In this document: positions 54,560 to 63,570 of the stretch, in pieces
How positions within the stretch are numbered: the first letter of the stretch is position 1
How the letters are laid out: every line of letters starts with the position of its first letter
Source: Paraburkholderia domus
GTDB lineage: Bacteria; Pseudomonadota; Gammaproteobacteria; Burkholderiales; Burkholderiaceae
Assembly (NCBI RefSeq): GCF_905220705.1
Contig: NZ_CAJNAT010000024.1
Coordinates: 62,001 to 126,000 of the forward strand
Reading direction: 5' to 3'
DNA: 64,000 nucleotides
Position numbers and translations under genes: made by a program
The notes under the pieces: model-generated
What the model saw: the letters and a program-made list of their open reading frames with translations, nothing else
Told to the model about the DNA's origin: nothing
Database searches by the model: none

Positions 54560-56580
54560 TCCACCTCCAACGCGACCTGCGCATCAGCGCCCGAGCGTTT
54601 TTCTTCAATCGCAACCTGGGCACCGGCGCCGGAGCGTTTTCCTTCAATCGCCGCAACCGTGGCGGCCGGGATGTAAAAGCCTTCGTTCTTCTGGAAGCTG
54701 TAAATGATCACAGTACCGATCGAGCCGACCAGACCCACAATCGCGAGCCACCAGATGTGCCACACAGCGGCAAAACCCAGCACCAGCGAGAACATCGCCA
54801 CCACCAGACCCGCGGACGTGTTCGACGGCATGTGAATGTCGCGATACACCGGCTTCGGCCGATGCTTGCGTAACTTCATTTCAGCGAATGCGTCCAGTTC
54901 ATGCACGTCCGGAATGATCGCGAAGTTGTACGACGCCGGCGGCGAGCTCGTTGCCCATTCCAGCGTGTGAGCGTCCCACGGATCGCCCGTGACGTCGCGA
55001 TTTTGCGGCAGGTTGCGGTCGCGGATGCTGACGACCAGTTGGATCACCTGGCAAGCGATACCGATGGCGATCAGCACTGCACCGACCCACGCGAAAATCA
55101 GCCACGGATGCCAATCCGGATTGTCATAGTGATTCAGACGACGTGTCATGCCCATGAAGCCCAGCACGTACAGCGGCGTGAACGCAACCCAGAAACCGAT
55201 CTGCCAGAACCAGAACGACGCCTTGCCCCACTTCTCATTCAGCTTGAAGCCGAACGCCTTCGGGAACCAGTAGTTGAAACCCGCCAGGTAGCCGAACAGC
55301 ACGCCACCAATAATCACGTTGTGGAAGTGAGCGATCAGGAACAGGCTGTTGTGCAGCACGAAGTCCGCGCCTGGAATCGCCATCATCACGCCGGTCATCC
55401 CGCCGATCGTGAAGGTGACCATGAAGCCGAGGGTCCACAGGATCGGCGTCGTGAACTGCAGACGGCCCTTGTAGATCGTGAACAGCCAGTTGAACACTTT
55501 CACGCCGGTCGGAATAGCAATGACCATCGTCGCGATACCGAAGAACGCGTTGACGTCAGCGCCTGAACCCATCGTGAAGAAGTGGTGCAGCCACACGAGG
55601 AACGACAGCACCATGATCGCGCAGGTTGCCCACACCATCGTCTTGTAGCCGAACAGCGGCTTCTTGGCGAACGTGGCCACGACTTCCGAGAAGATACCGA
55701 ACGCCGGCAGGATCAGGATGTACACCTCAGGGTGACCCCATGCCCAGATCAGGTTCAGGTACAGCATGGCGTTACCGCCGCCGTCGTTCGTGAAGAAGTG
55801 CATACCGAGGTAGCGGTCCAGACCGAGCAGCGCGAGCGTGACGGTCAGGATCGGGAACGAAGCCATGATCAGCACGTTCGTGCACAGCGCGGTCCACGTG
55901 AACACCGGCATCTTCATCCAGGTCATGCCCGGCGCGCGCATCTTGACGATGGTCACGAAGAAGTTCACGCCAGTCAGCAACGTGCCAATACCGGAGAGCT
56001 GCAGGCTCCACAGGTAATAATCGACCCCGACACCTGGACTGAACTGTAATTCGGAGAGTGGCGGATAAGCCAGCCAGCCCGTTTGCGCGAATTCACCGAT
56101 CACCAGCGAGATGTTGATCAGGATCGCGCTGATCGCGGTCATCCAGAAGCTCAACGAGTTGAGGAACGGGAACGCAACATCGCGGGCACCGATCTGCAAC
56201 GGCACGATGATGTTCATCAGGCCGACCATGAACGCCATCGCCATGAAGAAAATCATGATGACGCCGTGCGCGGTAAAGATCTGGTCGTAATGGTGCGGCG
56301 GCAAGAAGCCTGGCGCGTTATACGACAGCGCTAGCTGGGTACGCATCATGATCGCGTCCGCAAAGCCGCGGAACAGCATGATGAGCGCAACCACGATGTA
56401 CATCACGCCCAGTTTCTTGTGGTCGACCGATGTGAGCCATTCGGTCCACAGGTAGCGCCACTTGCCAAAATAGGTGATCAGACCCAGAACGAGCGCACCG
56501 CCGAGGGCGATACCGGCAGCCGTCACCATGATGATCGGCTCGTGGTACGGAATCGAGTCTAGTGAGAGTTTTCCGAACAT
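54556..56580 (-). CDS. cyoB: Cytochrome bo3 ubiquinol oxidase subunit I
   Basis: 674 aa heme-copper oxidase catalytic subunit. CuB/active-site ligands are visible in WGHPEVYILILPAFGIFSE, VWLHHFFTMG and IAHFHNVIIGG (heme ligand His pair). It reduces oxygen to water with electrons from ubiquinol and pumps protons. The C-terminal tail carries a 13-residue tandem repeat (EGKRSGAGAQVAI / EEKRSGADAQVAL). It starts 3 bp after cyoA. Confidence 0.98.
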   Translation of the reverse strand: MFGKLSLDSIPYHEPIIMVTAAGIALGGALVLGLITYFGKWRYLWTEWLTSVDHKKLGVMYIVVALIMLFRGFADAIMMRTQLALSYNAPGFLPPHHYDQIFTAHGVIMIFFMAMAFMVGLMNIIVPLQIGARDVAFPFLNSLSFWMTAISAILINISLVIGEFAQTGWLAYPPLSELQFSPGVGVDYYLWSLQLSGIGTLLTGVNFFVTIVKMRAPGMTWMKMPVFTWTALCTNVLIMASFPILTVTLALLGLDRYLGMHFFTNDGGGNAMLYLNLIWAWGHPEVYILILPAFGIFSEVVATFAKKPLFGYKTMVWATCAIMVLSFLVWLHHFFTMGSGADVNAFFGIATMVIAIPTGVKVFNWLFTIYKGRLQFTTPILWTLGFMVTFTIGGMTGVMMAIPGADFVLHNSLFLIAHFHNVIIGGVLFGYLAGFNYWFPKAFGFKLNEKWGKASFWFWQIGFWVAFTPLYVLGFMGMTRRLNHYDNPDWHPWLIFAWVGAVLIAIGIACQVIQLVVSIRDRNLPQNRDVTGDPWDAHTLEWATSSPPASYNFAIIPDVHELDAFAEMKLRKHRPKPVYRDIHMPSNTSAGLVVAMFSLVLGFAAVWHIWWLAIVGLVGSIGTVIIYSFQKNEGFYIPAATVAAIEGKRSGAGAQVAIEEKRSGADAQVALEVD
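54572..54649. repeat. Two 39-bp tandem repeats in the cyoB 3' end
   Basis: Units 54572-54610 and 54611-54649 differ at a handful of positions and encode two in-frame copies of a 13-residue, charged segment (KRSGAxAQVA) at the extreme C-terminus of CyoB. The reading frame is kept. Confidence 0.8.
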
Positions 56581-56583
56581 GCG

Positions 56584-57483
56584 TTACCCCTTACCCTTTG
56601 GCGCACAGTTAGCGTCTTTCATGTTGTCGAGGACGTTACCGTTGTTGTATCGGGCAATGATGTTGTGAAAGAGCCGCGGATCGACCGACGAGAAGTAGCG
56701 CACCGGCTCCTTCTCGGTAGGCGCCGACATCGTGTGATAGCGGTCCATGTCGAGACGGTCGGACGAAGCGCGTACCTTGGCGACCCACGCATTGAACTCT
56801 TCAGGCGAGGTAGCGAGTGCACGGAACTTCATGTCCGAGAAACCCTTGCCGCTGAAATTCGCCGCGGTGCCTGCGTAGTTGCCGGCTTCGTCAGCCATCA
56901 GATGCAGACGCGTTTGCATACCCGCCATCGCGTAGATCTGACCGCCGAGTTGCGGAATGAAGAAGGAGTTCATCACCGTGTCGGACGTGATGACGAAGTT
57001 CACCGGCGTGCCCACCGGGAACGCCAGCTGGTTCACCGATGCAATGCCGAGGTCGGGATAGATGAAGAGCCACTTCCAGTCGAGTGCGACGACTTCGACG
57101 TTGATCGGCTTCACCTGCGACTCGAGCGGCTTATACGGATCGAGCTCGTGCGTGCTCTTCCACGTCAGCACGGCGAGGAACAGAATGATCAGCGTCGGAA
57201 TCGTCCAGATGGCGATTTCGATACCGGTCGAATGCACCCAGCCCGGACGGTATTCGGCGTTCTTGTTCGACGCGCGATAGCGCCATGCGAACAGCAGCGT
57301 GAGCGCGATAACCGGAACGACCACGATCAGCATGGCCCAGGTCGACGTGGCAATCAGCTCACGTTCGGCCAGACCCACACTCCCCTTCGGATTCAAAATA
57401 TCGAGGTTGCTGCAACCCGAGAGCAACAACACGAGGCCGGCGGAAAGGAAACTTATCGACCCTCGCAGCGTCTTTCCTTTCAT
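56584..57483 (-). CDS. cyoA: Cytochrome bo3 ubiquinol oxidase subunit II
   Basis: 299 aa from the ATG at 57483 (MKGKTLRG), better spaced from AAAGG than the ATG at 57489. Lipoprotein signal with lipobox LLSGC, two membrane helices, then a cupredoxin-like periplasmic domain (NVEVVALDWKWLFIYPD, NSFFIPQLGGQIYAM) without CuA ligands, as expected for a quinol oxidase. First gene of cyoABCD. Confidence 0.96.
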   Translation of the reverse strand: MKGKTLRGSISFLSAGLVLLLSGCSNLDILNPKGSVGLAERELIATSTWAMLIVVVPVIALTLLFAWRYRASNKNAEYRPGWVHSTGIEIAIWTIPTLIILFLAVLTWKSTHELDPYKPLESQVKPINVEVVALDWKWLFIYPDLGIASVNQLAFPVGTPVNFVITSDTVMNSFFIPQLGGQIYAMAGMQTRLHLMADEAGNYAGTAANFSGKGFSDMKFRALATSPEEFNAWVAKVRASSDRLDMDRYHTMSAPTEKEPVRYFSSVDPRLFHNIIARYNNGNVLDNMKDANCAPKGKG

Positions 57484-57722
57484 ATCCATTGCCTTTCTTT
57501 TACGACTTCAACGAACGTCATTCGACCGCTCTCCCTTAGTAAGCGATCGCATAATAGGGGGTCGTCAAGGGGATATAAACACTCGATTTAGCAACGATCT
57601 ATTGCGTCGCAACACCGTGTGACACGTTGCCGCACGCCTGTGCGCACGCGAGGGTTTGCAATGCTCTATTGCAATGTCGCGGCGGCGTCGCCTGATCACG
57701 AAAGTCCCTTCAAACAAGCGTT

Positions 57723-57755
57723 AAAACGCAGCGCGACCTGAATGGTCGCGCTGCG
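57723..57755 (-). terminator. Intrinsic terminator after the nuoM-like gene
   Basis: A perfect 12-bp stem (CGCAGCGCGACC / GGTCGCGCTGCG, plus strand) with a 5-nt loop; on the minus strand it is followed by TTTTAA. It ends transcription 100 bp beyond the nuoM-like gene and thus insulates the cyo promoter. Confidence 0.85.
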
Positions 57756-57856
57756 TCAGATGCTCGAAAAAGACGTGTATCCGGATGCGATGCAGCGCGT
57801 CTGCACAGGCAGCATCCGTGCGACGGATGCTGCGCCTGCGCCGCGTTCTGCTTCGA

Positions 57857-59413
57857 TCAGCCTGGCGTGCGTGCCGCGACGGTAGCAGGCGCCGCCGCCT
57901 GCAGGTGCTCGCCACCGTCAGCCGGTGCAGAGTCGTCCGAAGGATGCGCGCTTCGTTCCGATTGAGCGAGCAGCGTACCGACCGACGGGTCGATCGCATC
58001 GGTGAACGGCTTCGGATTGATGCCGATGGCCAGCACGAGCAAAGCCATCGCGCCGAGCAACACGAACTCGCGCTTGCCGAGGTCCTGCAGTTTCGCCACG
58101 CGCGCATTGGCGATCGCGCCAAAAATCACGCGCTTGTACATCCACAGCGTGTAGGCCGCGCTCAGGACCAACGTCGAGGCCGCGATTGCACCGATCCAGA
58201 AATTGAAGCGGATCGCGCCCATCAACACCATGAACTCGCCGACAAAACCTGAGGTCCCCGGCAGACCGATATTGGCCATCGAGAACAGCATCACGAATGC
58301 GGCGAAGCGCGGCATGGTGTTGGCGACGCCGCCGTATTCGGCGATCGAAGCAGTCTTCGTGCGGTCGTAGAGCATGCCGGTGCACAGCAACATCGCGCCG
58401 GAGACCACACCGTACGACAGCATCTGCACGATTGCGCCCGCCTGACCGATACGGTTGAAGACGAACAGACCGAGTGTCACGAGGCCCATGTGCGCGATCG
58501 TCGAATACGCGAGCAAGCGGCGCATGTCAGTCTGCACGAGTGCCAGCAGGCTCGAATAGATCACCGCGACCAGCGACAGCGTGATCATCATCGGCGCGAA
58601 GAAATGGCTGGCCTGCGGCGCGATCGGCAGCGCGAAACGCAGCAGACCGTAGCCGCCCAGCTTGAGCATGCCGATCATCACGGCGGCGCCGGTCGGGCCG
58701 TCGAGGTGGACGTCGGGCAGCCACGTGTGCAGCGGCCACATCGGCACCTTGACACCGAACGCAGCAAGGAAGCCGAGGAAGACCAGTACCTGCGCCCAGG
58801 TGCCGAGGTGGGTTTCACGCCACAGCGCGAGGTCGAAGCTGTGCGTCTGGCTGTACAGGTACAGCATCGACATCAGCATCATCAGCGAGCCGAGGAACGA
58901 GACGAAGAAGAACTTCACCGCGGCGTACGAGCGGTTCGAGTTGCCCCACGTCCCGATCAGCAGGTACAGCGGAATCAGCGTCGCTTCGAACGAGATGAAG
59001 AACAGCATGCCGTCCATCGACGTGAACACGCCCTGCATGAAACCCGACAGCATCAGGAATGCGCCGAAGTACTGCGCGGTGCGCTCGGTGATCGACTCCC
59101 ACGAGGCGACCACGATGATGATCGTAGTCAGCGCGGTCAACGCGACGAGCCACAACGAAATCCCATCCACCCCCACATGCCATGCAATATCGAACGTGGG
59201 CGACCAGCGGACGTTCTCGACGAACTGCATCGAGGTCACGTCGTTGCGGAAGGTCGACACGAGTGGGATCACCGGCAGGAAACCCGCTACCGCGCCGATC
59301 AGCGCGAGCCATCGCGTGCGGCTACGTGCCGCGTCAGATCCGGCACGCAAAACCACCAGGCCGGCGACAATAGGGATCCAGATGAGTAGGCTAAGAAGCG
59401 GAGGCAATGGCAT
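57857..59413 (-). CDS. NuoM-like NADH-quinone oxidoreductase subunit M, orphan copy
   Basis: 518 aa from the ATG at 59413 (MPLPPLLSLLIW); the frame opens further upstream only with a TTG. About fourteen membrane helices with antiporter-type blocks LGFLAAFGVKVPMWPLHTWLP (conserved Lys and His), AYSTIAHMGLVTLGL and GLPGTSGFVGEFMVLMGA. Antiporter-like subunits pump protons in complex I. No other nuo gene is adjacent. It is a monocistronic unit upstream of cyoABCD, so it may serve a partial or alternative complex. Confidence 0.9.
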   Translation of the reverse strand: MPLPPLLSLLIWIPIVAGLVVLRAGSDAARSRTRWLALIGAVAGFLPVIPLVSTFRNDVTSMQFVENVRWSPTFDIAWHVGVDGISLWLVALTALTTIIIVVASWESITERTAQYFGAFLMLSGFMQGVFTSMDGMLFFISFEATLIPLYLLIGTWGNSNRSYAAVKFFFVSFLGSLMMLMSMLYLYSQTHSFDLALWRETHLGTWAQVLVFLGFLAAFGVKVPMWPLHTWLPDVHLDGPTGAAVMIGMLKLGGYGLLRFALPIAPQASHFFAPMMITLSLVAVIYSSLLALVQTDMRRLLAYSTIAHMGLVTLGLFVFNRIGQAGAIVQMLSYGVVSGAMLLCTGMLYDRTKTASIAEYGGVANTMPRFAAFVMLFSMANIGLPGTSGFVGEFMVLMGAIRFNFWIGAIAASTLVLSAAYTLWMYKRVIFGAIANARVAKLQDLGKREFVLLGAMALLVLAIGINPKPFTDAIDPSVGTLLAQSERSAHPSDDSAPADGGEHLQAAAPATVAARTPG

Positions 59414-60098
59414 GTGTTCTGTTGAAAACTTGAAATACAAAACGCCATTTCAATGCCTTCCAAAATGAAAGCATTGAAATGGACATGTAGGCTGGATTTC
59501 GCTGGAATTGACGTCGAAACGGTGCTGCCCGCCTCACGTTTACCCGCAGTCGAATGACCAAGGGTGGGAGATTACCAAGATAAGAATACTTTTGCAGCGC
59601 AACATCGCTGCAACGCCTTTGGCAATGTATTGTTGCCACGCCTACCCTTGCGAAACACCGAAAAATGTGCAGACGCACAAACTCGTTCGGGAAGGATGCC
59701 CGCTATGTTATTTGCATGAAAAAGAAAGCAGTTGGCTGGTGATTAGCGACTCTTGCACCAACACTTCCATGCAACGATTGAACTGGAATGAATCATGCAG
59801 GTGCATGATGCACCATCAAGGCCGATTTCGAGGGAACAGTGAAAATTTAGCGCGTCCGCGAGCAAAAAAAATTTTTGATCCGGCGCTCTAAAGAAGCGTC
59901 GACGCGGGCCTGAAAAGACTCACACGATCCGCTTGCCCGTCCGCTTTCAGATGGGTAACAGCCGATCGTGGCATGCGCCTGCGGGCCTTACAGAACCCGA
60001 ATATACTTCGCCGTTCAGGGGCCGACGCTCGTGCACGGCACGGTAGTTCTTCGCACGGCTGGACGCCGCCCTCACCGGCCAGACTTATCGGATACTGC
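59414..60098. other. Long, relatively AT-rich intergenic region
   Basis: About 685 bp between the nuoM-like gene (minus) and the ABC ATPase gene (plus), lower in GC than its flanks. It contains a 12-bp inverted repeat at 59445-59482 and a perfect 15-bp palindrome GGTGCATGATGCACC at 59800-59814. Open frames in it have poor codon use and no homologous pattern. Confidence 0.5.
59445..59482. repeat. 12-bp inverted repeat upstream of the nuoM-like gene
   Basis: CCATTTCAATGC (59445-59456) and GCATTGAAATGG (59471-59482) are perfect complements separated by 14 bp, 32 bp before the nuoM-like ATG. It may be an operator or an mRNA leader hairpin. Confidence 0.6.
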
Positions 60099-60848
60099 AT
60101 GGTGCTTCGTGAAGAAGGTGTCGTTCCCGCGCTCGAATGTCGAGGGCTTGGCAAGACCTACGGCGCGGGCCGCATCGTGCTGGCACACCTCGATTTCACA
60201 CTCGAGCCGGGTGAATTTGTCGCGATCATGGGTGACTCCGGGGTCGGGAAATCGACGCTACTCAATCTCATTGCTGGGCTCGACAGCGCGGAAAGCGGCG
60301 AAGTGATCATCGACGGCAACGTGGTCTCGCGTCTGGATGACAATGCGGCGACGCGTTTGCGCCGGCAAAAACTGGGTTTCGTGTTCCAGGCGTTTCACGT
60401 CCTGCCTCATCTGACACTTGCGCAGAATGTCGCTCTGCCGCTGCTGCTAAACGATCTACCCACGGCCGGCGCGCTCGATATGCTCGCGGCCGTCGGCTTG
60501 AGCGGCCGTGGCGATGATTTTCCGCGGCAACTGTCGGGCGGCGAGTTGCAGCGCGTCGCGATTGCGCGGGCGCTCGTGCATCGTCCGAAACTGATTCTCG
60601 CCGACGAACCCACCGGCAACCTCGATCCCGATACCGCACACGACGTGCTCGGCCTGTTCCGCGCGCAAAGCAAGGCAACCGGTGCGGCCGCCATCATGGT
60701 CACCCACTCGGAAGCAGCCGCGGCCGTCGCGGACCGCATTCTGATTCTGAGCGACGGCGGCTTGCACGCATCGTCCGGACGCAGCGCCTTTTCCGATTCG
60801 CACGCCGACGCCCGATCCATTGCACGTTCAGCCGACGATGCACGCTGA
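60099..60848 (+). CDS. ABC transporter ATPase, LolD/YbbA (MacB-type) family
   Basis: 249 aa from the ATG at 60099 (MVLREEGVVPALECRGL). Walker A GDSGVGKST, signature LSGGELQRVAIARALV, Walker B LILADEPTGNLD and GFVFQAFHVLPHLTLAQNV are those of the LolD/YbbA subgroup. A short Ser/Ala-rich tail is unusual. It overlaps the permease gene by 11 bp. Confidence 0.92.
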   Translation: MVLREEGVVPALECRGLGKTYGAGRIVLAHLDFTLEPGEFVAIMGDSGVGKSTLLNLIAGLDSAESGEVIIDGNVVSRLDDNAATRLRRQKLGFVFQAFHVLPHLTLAQNVALPLLLNDLPTAGALDMLAAVGLSGRGDDFPRQLSGGELQRVAIARALVHRPKLILADEPTGNLDPDTAHDVLGLFRAQSKATGAAAIMVTHSEAAAAVADRILILSDGGLHASSGRSAFSDSHADARSIARSADDAR

Positions 60849-63408
60849 CCCACACCCACTGCAACGCATGCGAGGTCATCGCATGCTCGCGCGCTGGCTG
60901 TTGGGCGCCGAATGGCGCAGTCATCGCGGACGCGCACTGGTTGCAATTGCGACGATCGCGCTCGGCGTCGCGCTTGGCTACGCCGTTCAATTGATCAACA
61001 GCGCGGCCTTCAACGAATTCTCGGCGGCGGCTCGCAGCCTGTCGGGCGAGGCCGATCTGCAGGTGCGCGGTGCACAACCGCTATTCGACGAGTCCATTTA
61101 TCCGCGTTTGTCGACTGAACCCGGTGTCGCGCTGGCGAGTCCCGTCCTCGCTCTCGACGTGACCGTACCGGATCAGAGCGCCGCGCTGCCCGTGCTCGGC
61201 ATCGACGTCTTCAAGGCAAGCCGCATTGCGCCGGACCTGATCGGTGTGCCGTCGCCGGAGCGGCCGTTCGATACGCTTGCGTCTGATACGGTGTTTCTCT
61301 CGTCGGCGGCGCAACAATGGTTGAACGTGAAAATCGGCGATGACATAGCGCTGCAAAACGGCACGTCGATCGTGCACTTGCGCGTGGCCGGCGGTCTCGT
61401 GAGAACGCGGCCAGGTCAGCGCCTCGCGGTAATGGATATCGCCGCCGCTCAGTGGAAGTTCGGCAAGGTGGGCAAGCTGTCACGCATCGACGTGCAACTC
61501 GAACGCGGCGTCGATCGCGAACGCTTCAAACGTGACCTGCAAGCGCGGCTCGGCAGCCGGTGGGCGATCTCCGAGACGCGCGATGCCGAAAGCCGCACCG
61601 ATCGTCTGTCGCGCGCCTATCGCATCAATATGAACGTGCTCGCGCTGGTCGCGCTGTTCACTGGTGCGTTTCTCGTTTTTTCGACGCAGGCGCTCGGTGT
61701 CGTGCGACGACGTGCGCAGTTTGCGATGCTGCGTGTGTTGGGACTGACGCGTGGCCAGTTATTGCGCCAGATTCTGATAGAAGGCGCGCTGCTCGGCCTG
61801 CTCGGTTCGCTGTCCGGACTCGCGCTCGGCTATGCGATGGCGAGCGGCGCGTTGCACTTTTTCGGCAGCGACCTGGGCGGCGGCTACTTTCCTGGCGTGC
61901 AGCCGCACGTCGGTTTCGAACCGCTGGCGACCGCGCTATTTCTGACGCTCGGCATCGCCGTGTCGGTTTTAGGCAGTCTTGCCCCCGCGCTGGAAGCAGC
62001 GCGTGCGCGGCCCGCAACGGCACTCAAAGCCGGCGCCGAAGAAGGCGCGCTGGCGCGGCTCGCTACGCCATGGCCCGCTTTGGCGTGTCTGCTGATTGCC
62101 GCCGTTCTCACGCAGATGCCGCCGTTGTTCGATGCGCCCATCGGCGGCTATCTGGCCGTTGCGCTGCTGCTGGTTGGCGGGATTGCGCTGATGCCGCGCG
62201 TGACCGCTTTGATCTTTGGCGCAGCGAGCCGTACGCTCGGCGCGCGGCGTCGCGCCGGCGCGGCGAGCACTTTGGCATTGGCGCGCCTCGCCAATGCGCC
62301 GGGCCACGCATCGATTGCGATGGGTGGCGTACTGTCGAGCTTCGCGCTGATCGTCGCGATGGCGATCATGGTGGCCAGCTTCCGTGTTTCCGTCGAAGAC
62401 TGGTTGGGCCACCTGCTCTCGGCCGATCTGTACGTTCGCGTGGCGCCGAACGGCGACACCGGTGGCTTGCGCCCCGACGAACAGACTCTGTTGAGCAGAG
62501 TGCCCGGCATCAAGACTGCCGCCTTTGCCCGCACCTCGCATCTCACACTCGACCCTGCACGGCCTGACGTCGCCGTACTCGCGCGTGAAATCGACGCCGC
62601 CGACCCAGGTGCGAACCTGCAGATGACTGGAGCGGTGCTGCCTCCCTCCGAACTTCACAACGGGGAAATACCTGTTTGGGTATCCGAAGCAATGGTCGAT
62701 CTGTATGGATATAAGCTTGGCCAACGCGTGCAGTTGCCGCTTGGCGAGCGCGCTCACGTGTTCGTCGTGGCCGGCATCTGGCGCGATTACGTACGTCAGA
62801 CCGGCGCGATCCAGATACGGCTTGCGGACTACCGGCGTTTAACCTCCGACACAGGCGCGACGGATGTGGCTGTCACAGTTCAACCGGGAACAAGCGTCGA
62901 ACGCGTGATATCCGGCCTGCGGGCGCTGCCCTTCGGCGCGTCGCTGACCCTGTCACAACCGGGTGAAATTCGCGCGCGCACGCTGGTTATCTTCGATCGA
63001 AGTTTTGCCGTCACTTATCTTCTCGAGGGGGTCGCGATCGTAATCGGCCTGTTCGGCGTCGCGGCGACGTTCTCTGCACAAACACTCGCACGGGCCCGTG
63101 AGTTCGGCATGCTCCGGCATGTGGGCGTGACCCGCTCGCAGGTTCTCGCGATTCTCGCACTCGAAGGCGGCATGCTCACCGCTTGCGGCATCGCGATGGG
63201 CTTCATTCTCGGATTCGCGATCAGTCTAATCCTGGTGTTCGTCGTCAATCCGCAGTCGTTTCATTGGAGCATGTCGCTGCACGTTCCATGGACAGTGCTC
63301 AGCACGGTGGCGCTGGTGATGCTGGCTTCGTCCTGTTCGACGGCGGTGATTGCGGGACGAGGCGCGGTGTCGGTGGATGCAGTGCGCGCGGTGAAGGAGG
63401 ATTGGTGA
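60838..63408 (+). CDS. FtsX-family ABC transporter permease
   Basis: 856 aa from the ATG at 60838 (MHADPHPLQRM). It is two FtsX units in one chain: an N-terminal helix and periplasmic domain, a three-helix bundle (about residues 265-390) with RRAQFAMLRVLGLTRGQLL, further helices, a second periplasmic domain, and a C-terminal bundle with AREFGMLRHVGVTRSQVL. This is the long YbbP/AttG-type permease that extracts or transports lipids or lipoproteins. Partner of the ATPase just upstream. Confidence 0.92.
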   Translation: MHADPHPLQRMRGHRMLARWLLGAEWRSHRGRALVAIATIALGVALGYAVQLINSAAFNEFSAAARSLSGEADLQVRGAQPLFDESIYPRLSTEPGVALASPVLALDVTVPDQSAALPVLGIDVFKASRIAPDLIGVPSPERPFDTLASDTVFLSSAAQQWLNVKIGDDIALQNGTSIVHLRVAGGLVRTRPGQRLAVMDIAAAQWKFGKVGKLSRIDVQLERGVDRERFKRDLQARLGSRWAISETRDAESRTDRLSRAYRINMNVLALVALFTGAFLVFSTQALGVVRRRAQFAMLRVLGLTRGQLLRQILIEGALLGLLGSLSGLALGYAMASGALHFFGSDLGGGYFPGVQPHVGFEPLATALFLTLGIAVSVLGSLAPALEAARARPATALKAGAEEGALARLATPWPALACLLIAAVLTQMPPLFDAPIGGYLAVALLLVGGIALMPRVTALIFGAASRTLGARRRAGAASTLALARLANAPGHASIAMGGVLSSFALIVAMAIMVASFRVSVEDWLGHLLSADLYVRVAPNGDTGGLRPDEQTLLSRVPGIKTAAFARTSHLTLDPARPDVAVLAREIDAADPGANLQMTGAVLPPSELHNGEIPVWVSEAMVDLYGYKLGQRVQLPLGERAHVFVVAGIWRDYVRQTGAIQIRLADYRRLTSDTGATDVAVTVQPGTSVERVISGLRALPFGASLTLSQPGEIRARTLVIFDRSFAVTYLLEGVAIVIGLFGVAATFSAQTLARAREFGMLRHVGVTRSQVLAILALEGGMLTACGIAMGFILGFAISLILVFVVNPQSFHWSMSLHVPWTVLSTVALVMLASSCSTAVIAGRGAVSVDAVRAVKEDW

Positions 63409-63570
63409 TGGGTGAACTACCGTGTACGGTGATGCAGGAGTCGGCGCACGACGGCGTGGGGCGATATTGTCGAGTGGCGCGAATTCGCCGAGTAGCCTGC
63501 TTTTGTTGCGCGAGTCGCTTCTGGCTGACGGCCGACTTGTCGCGCACATCACCAACTGCGTTGCCTCGCG

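Noticed and set aside
59508..59891. 127-codon plus-strand open frame in the AT-rich gap
   Set aside because: Cys/His/Lys-rich composition without coding-like third-position bias, no ribosome site and no recognisable similarity.
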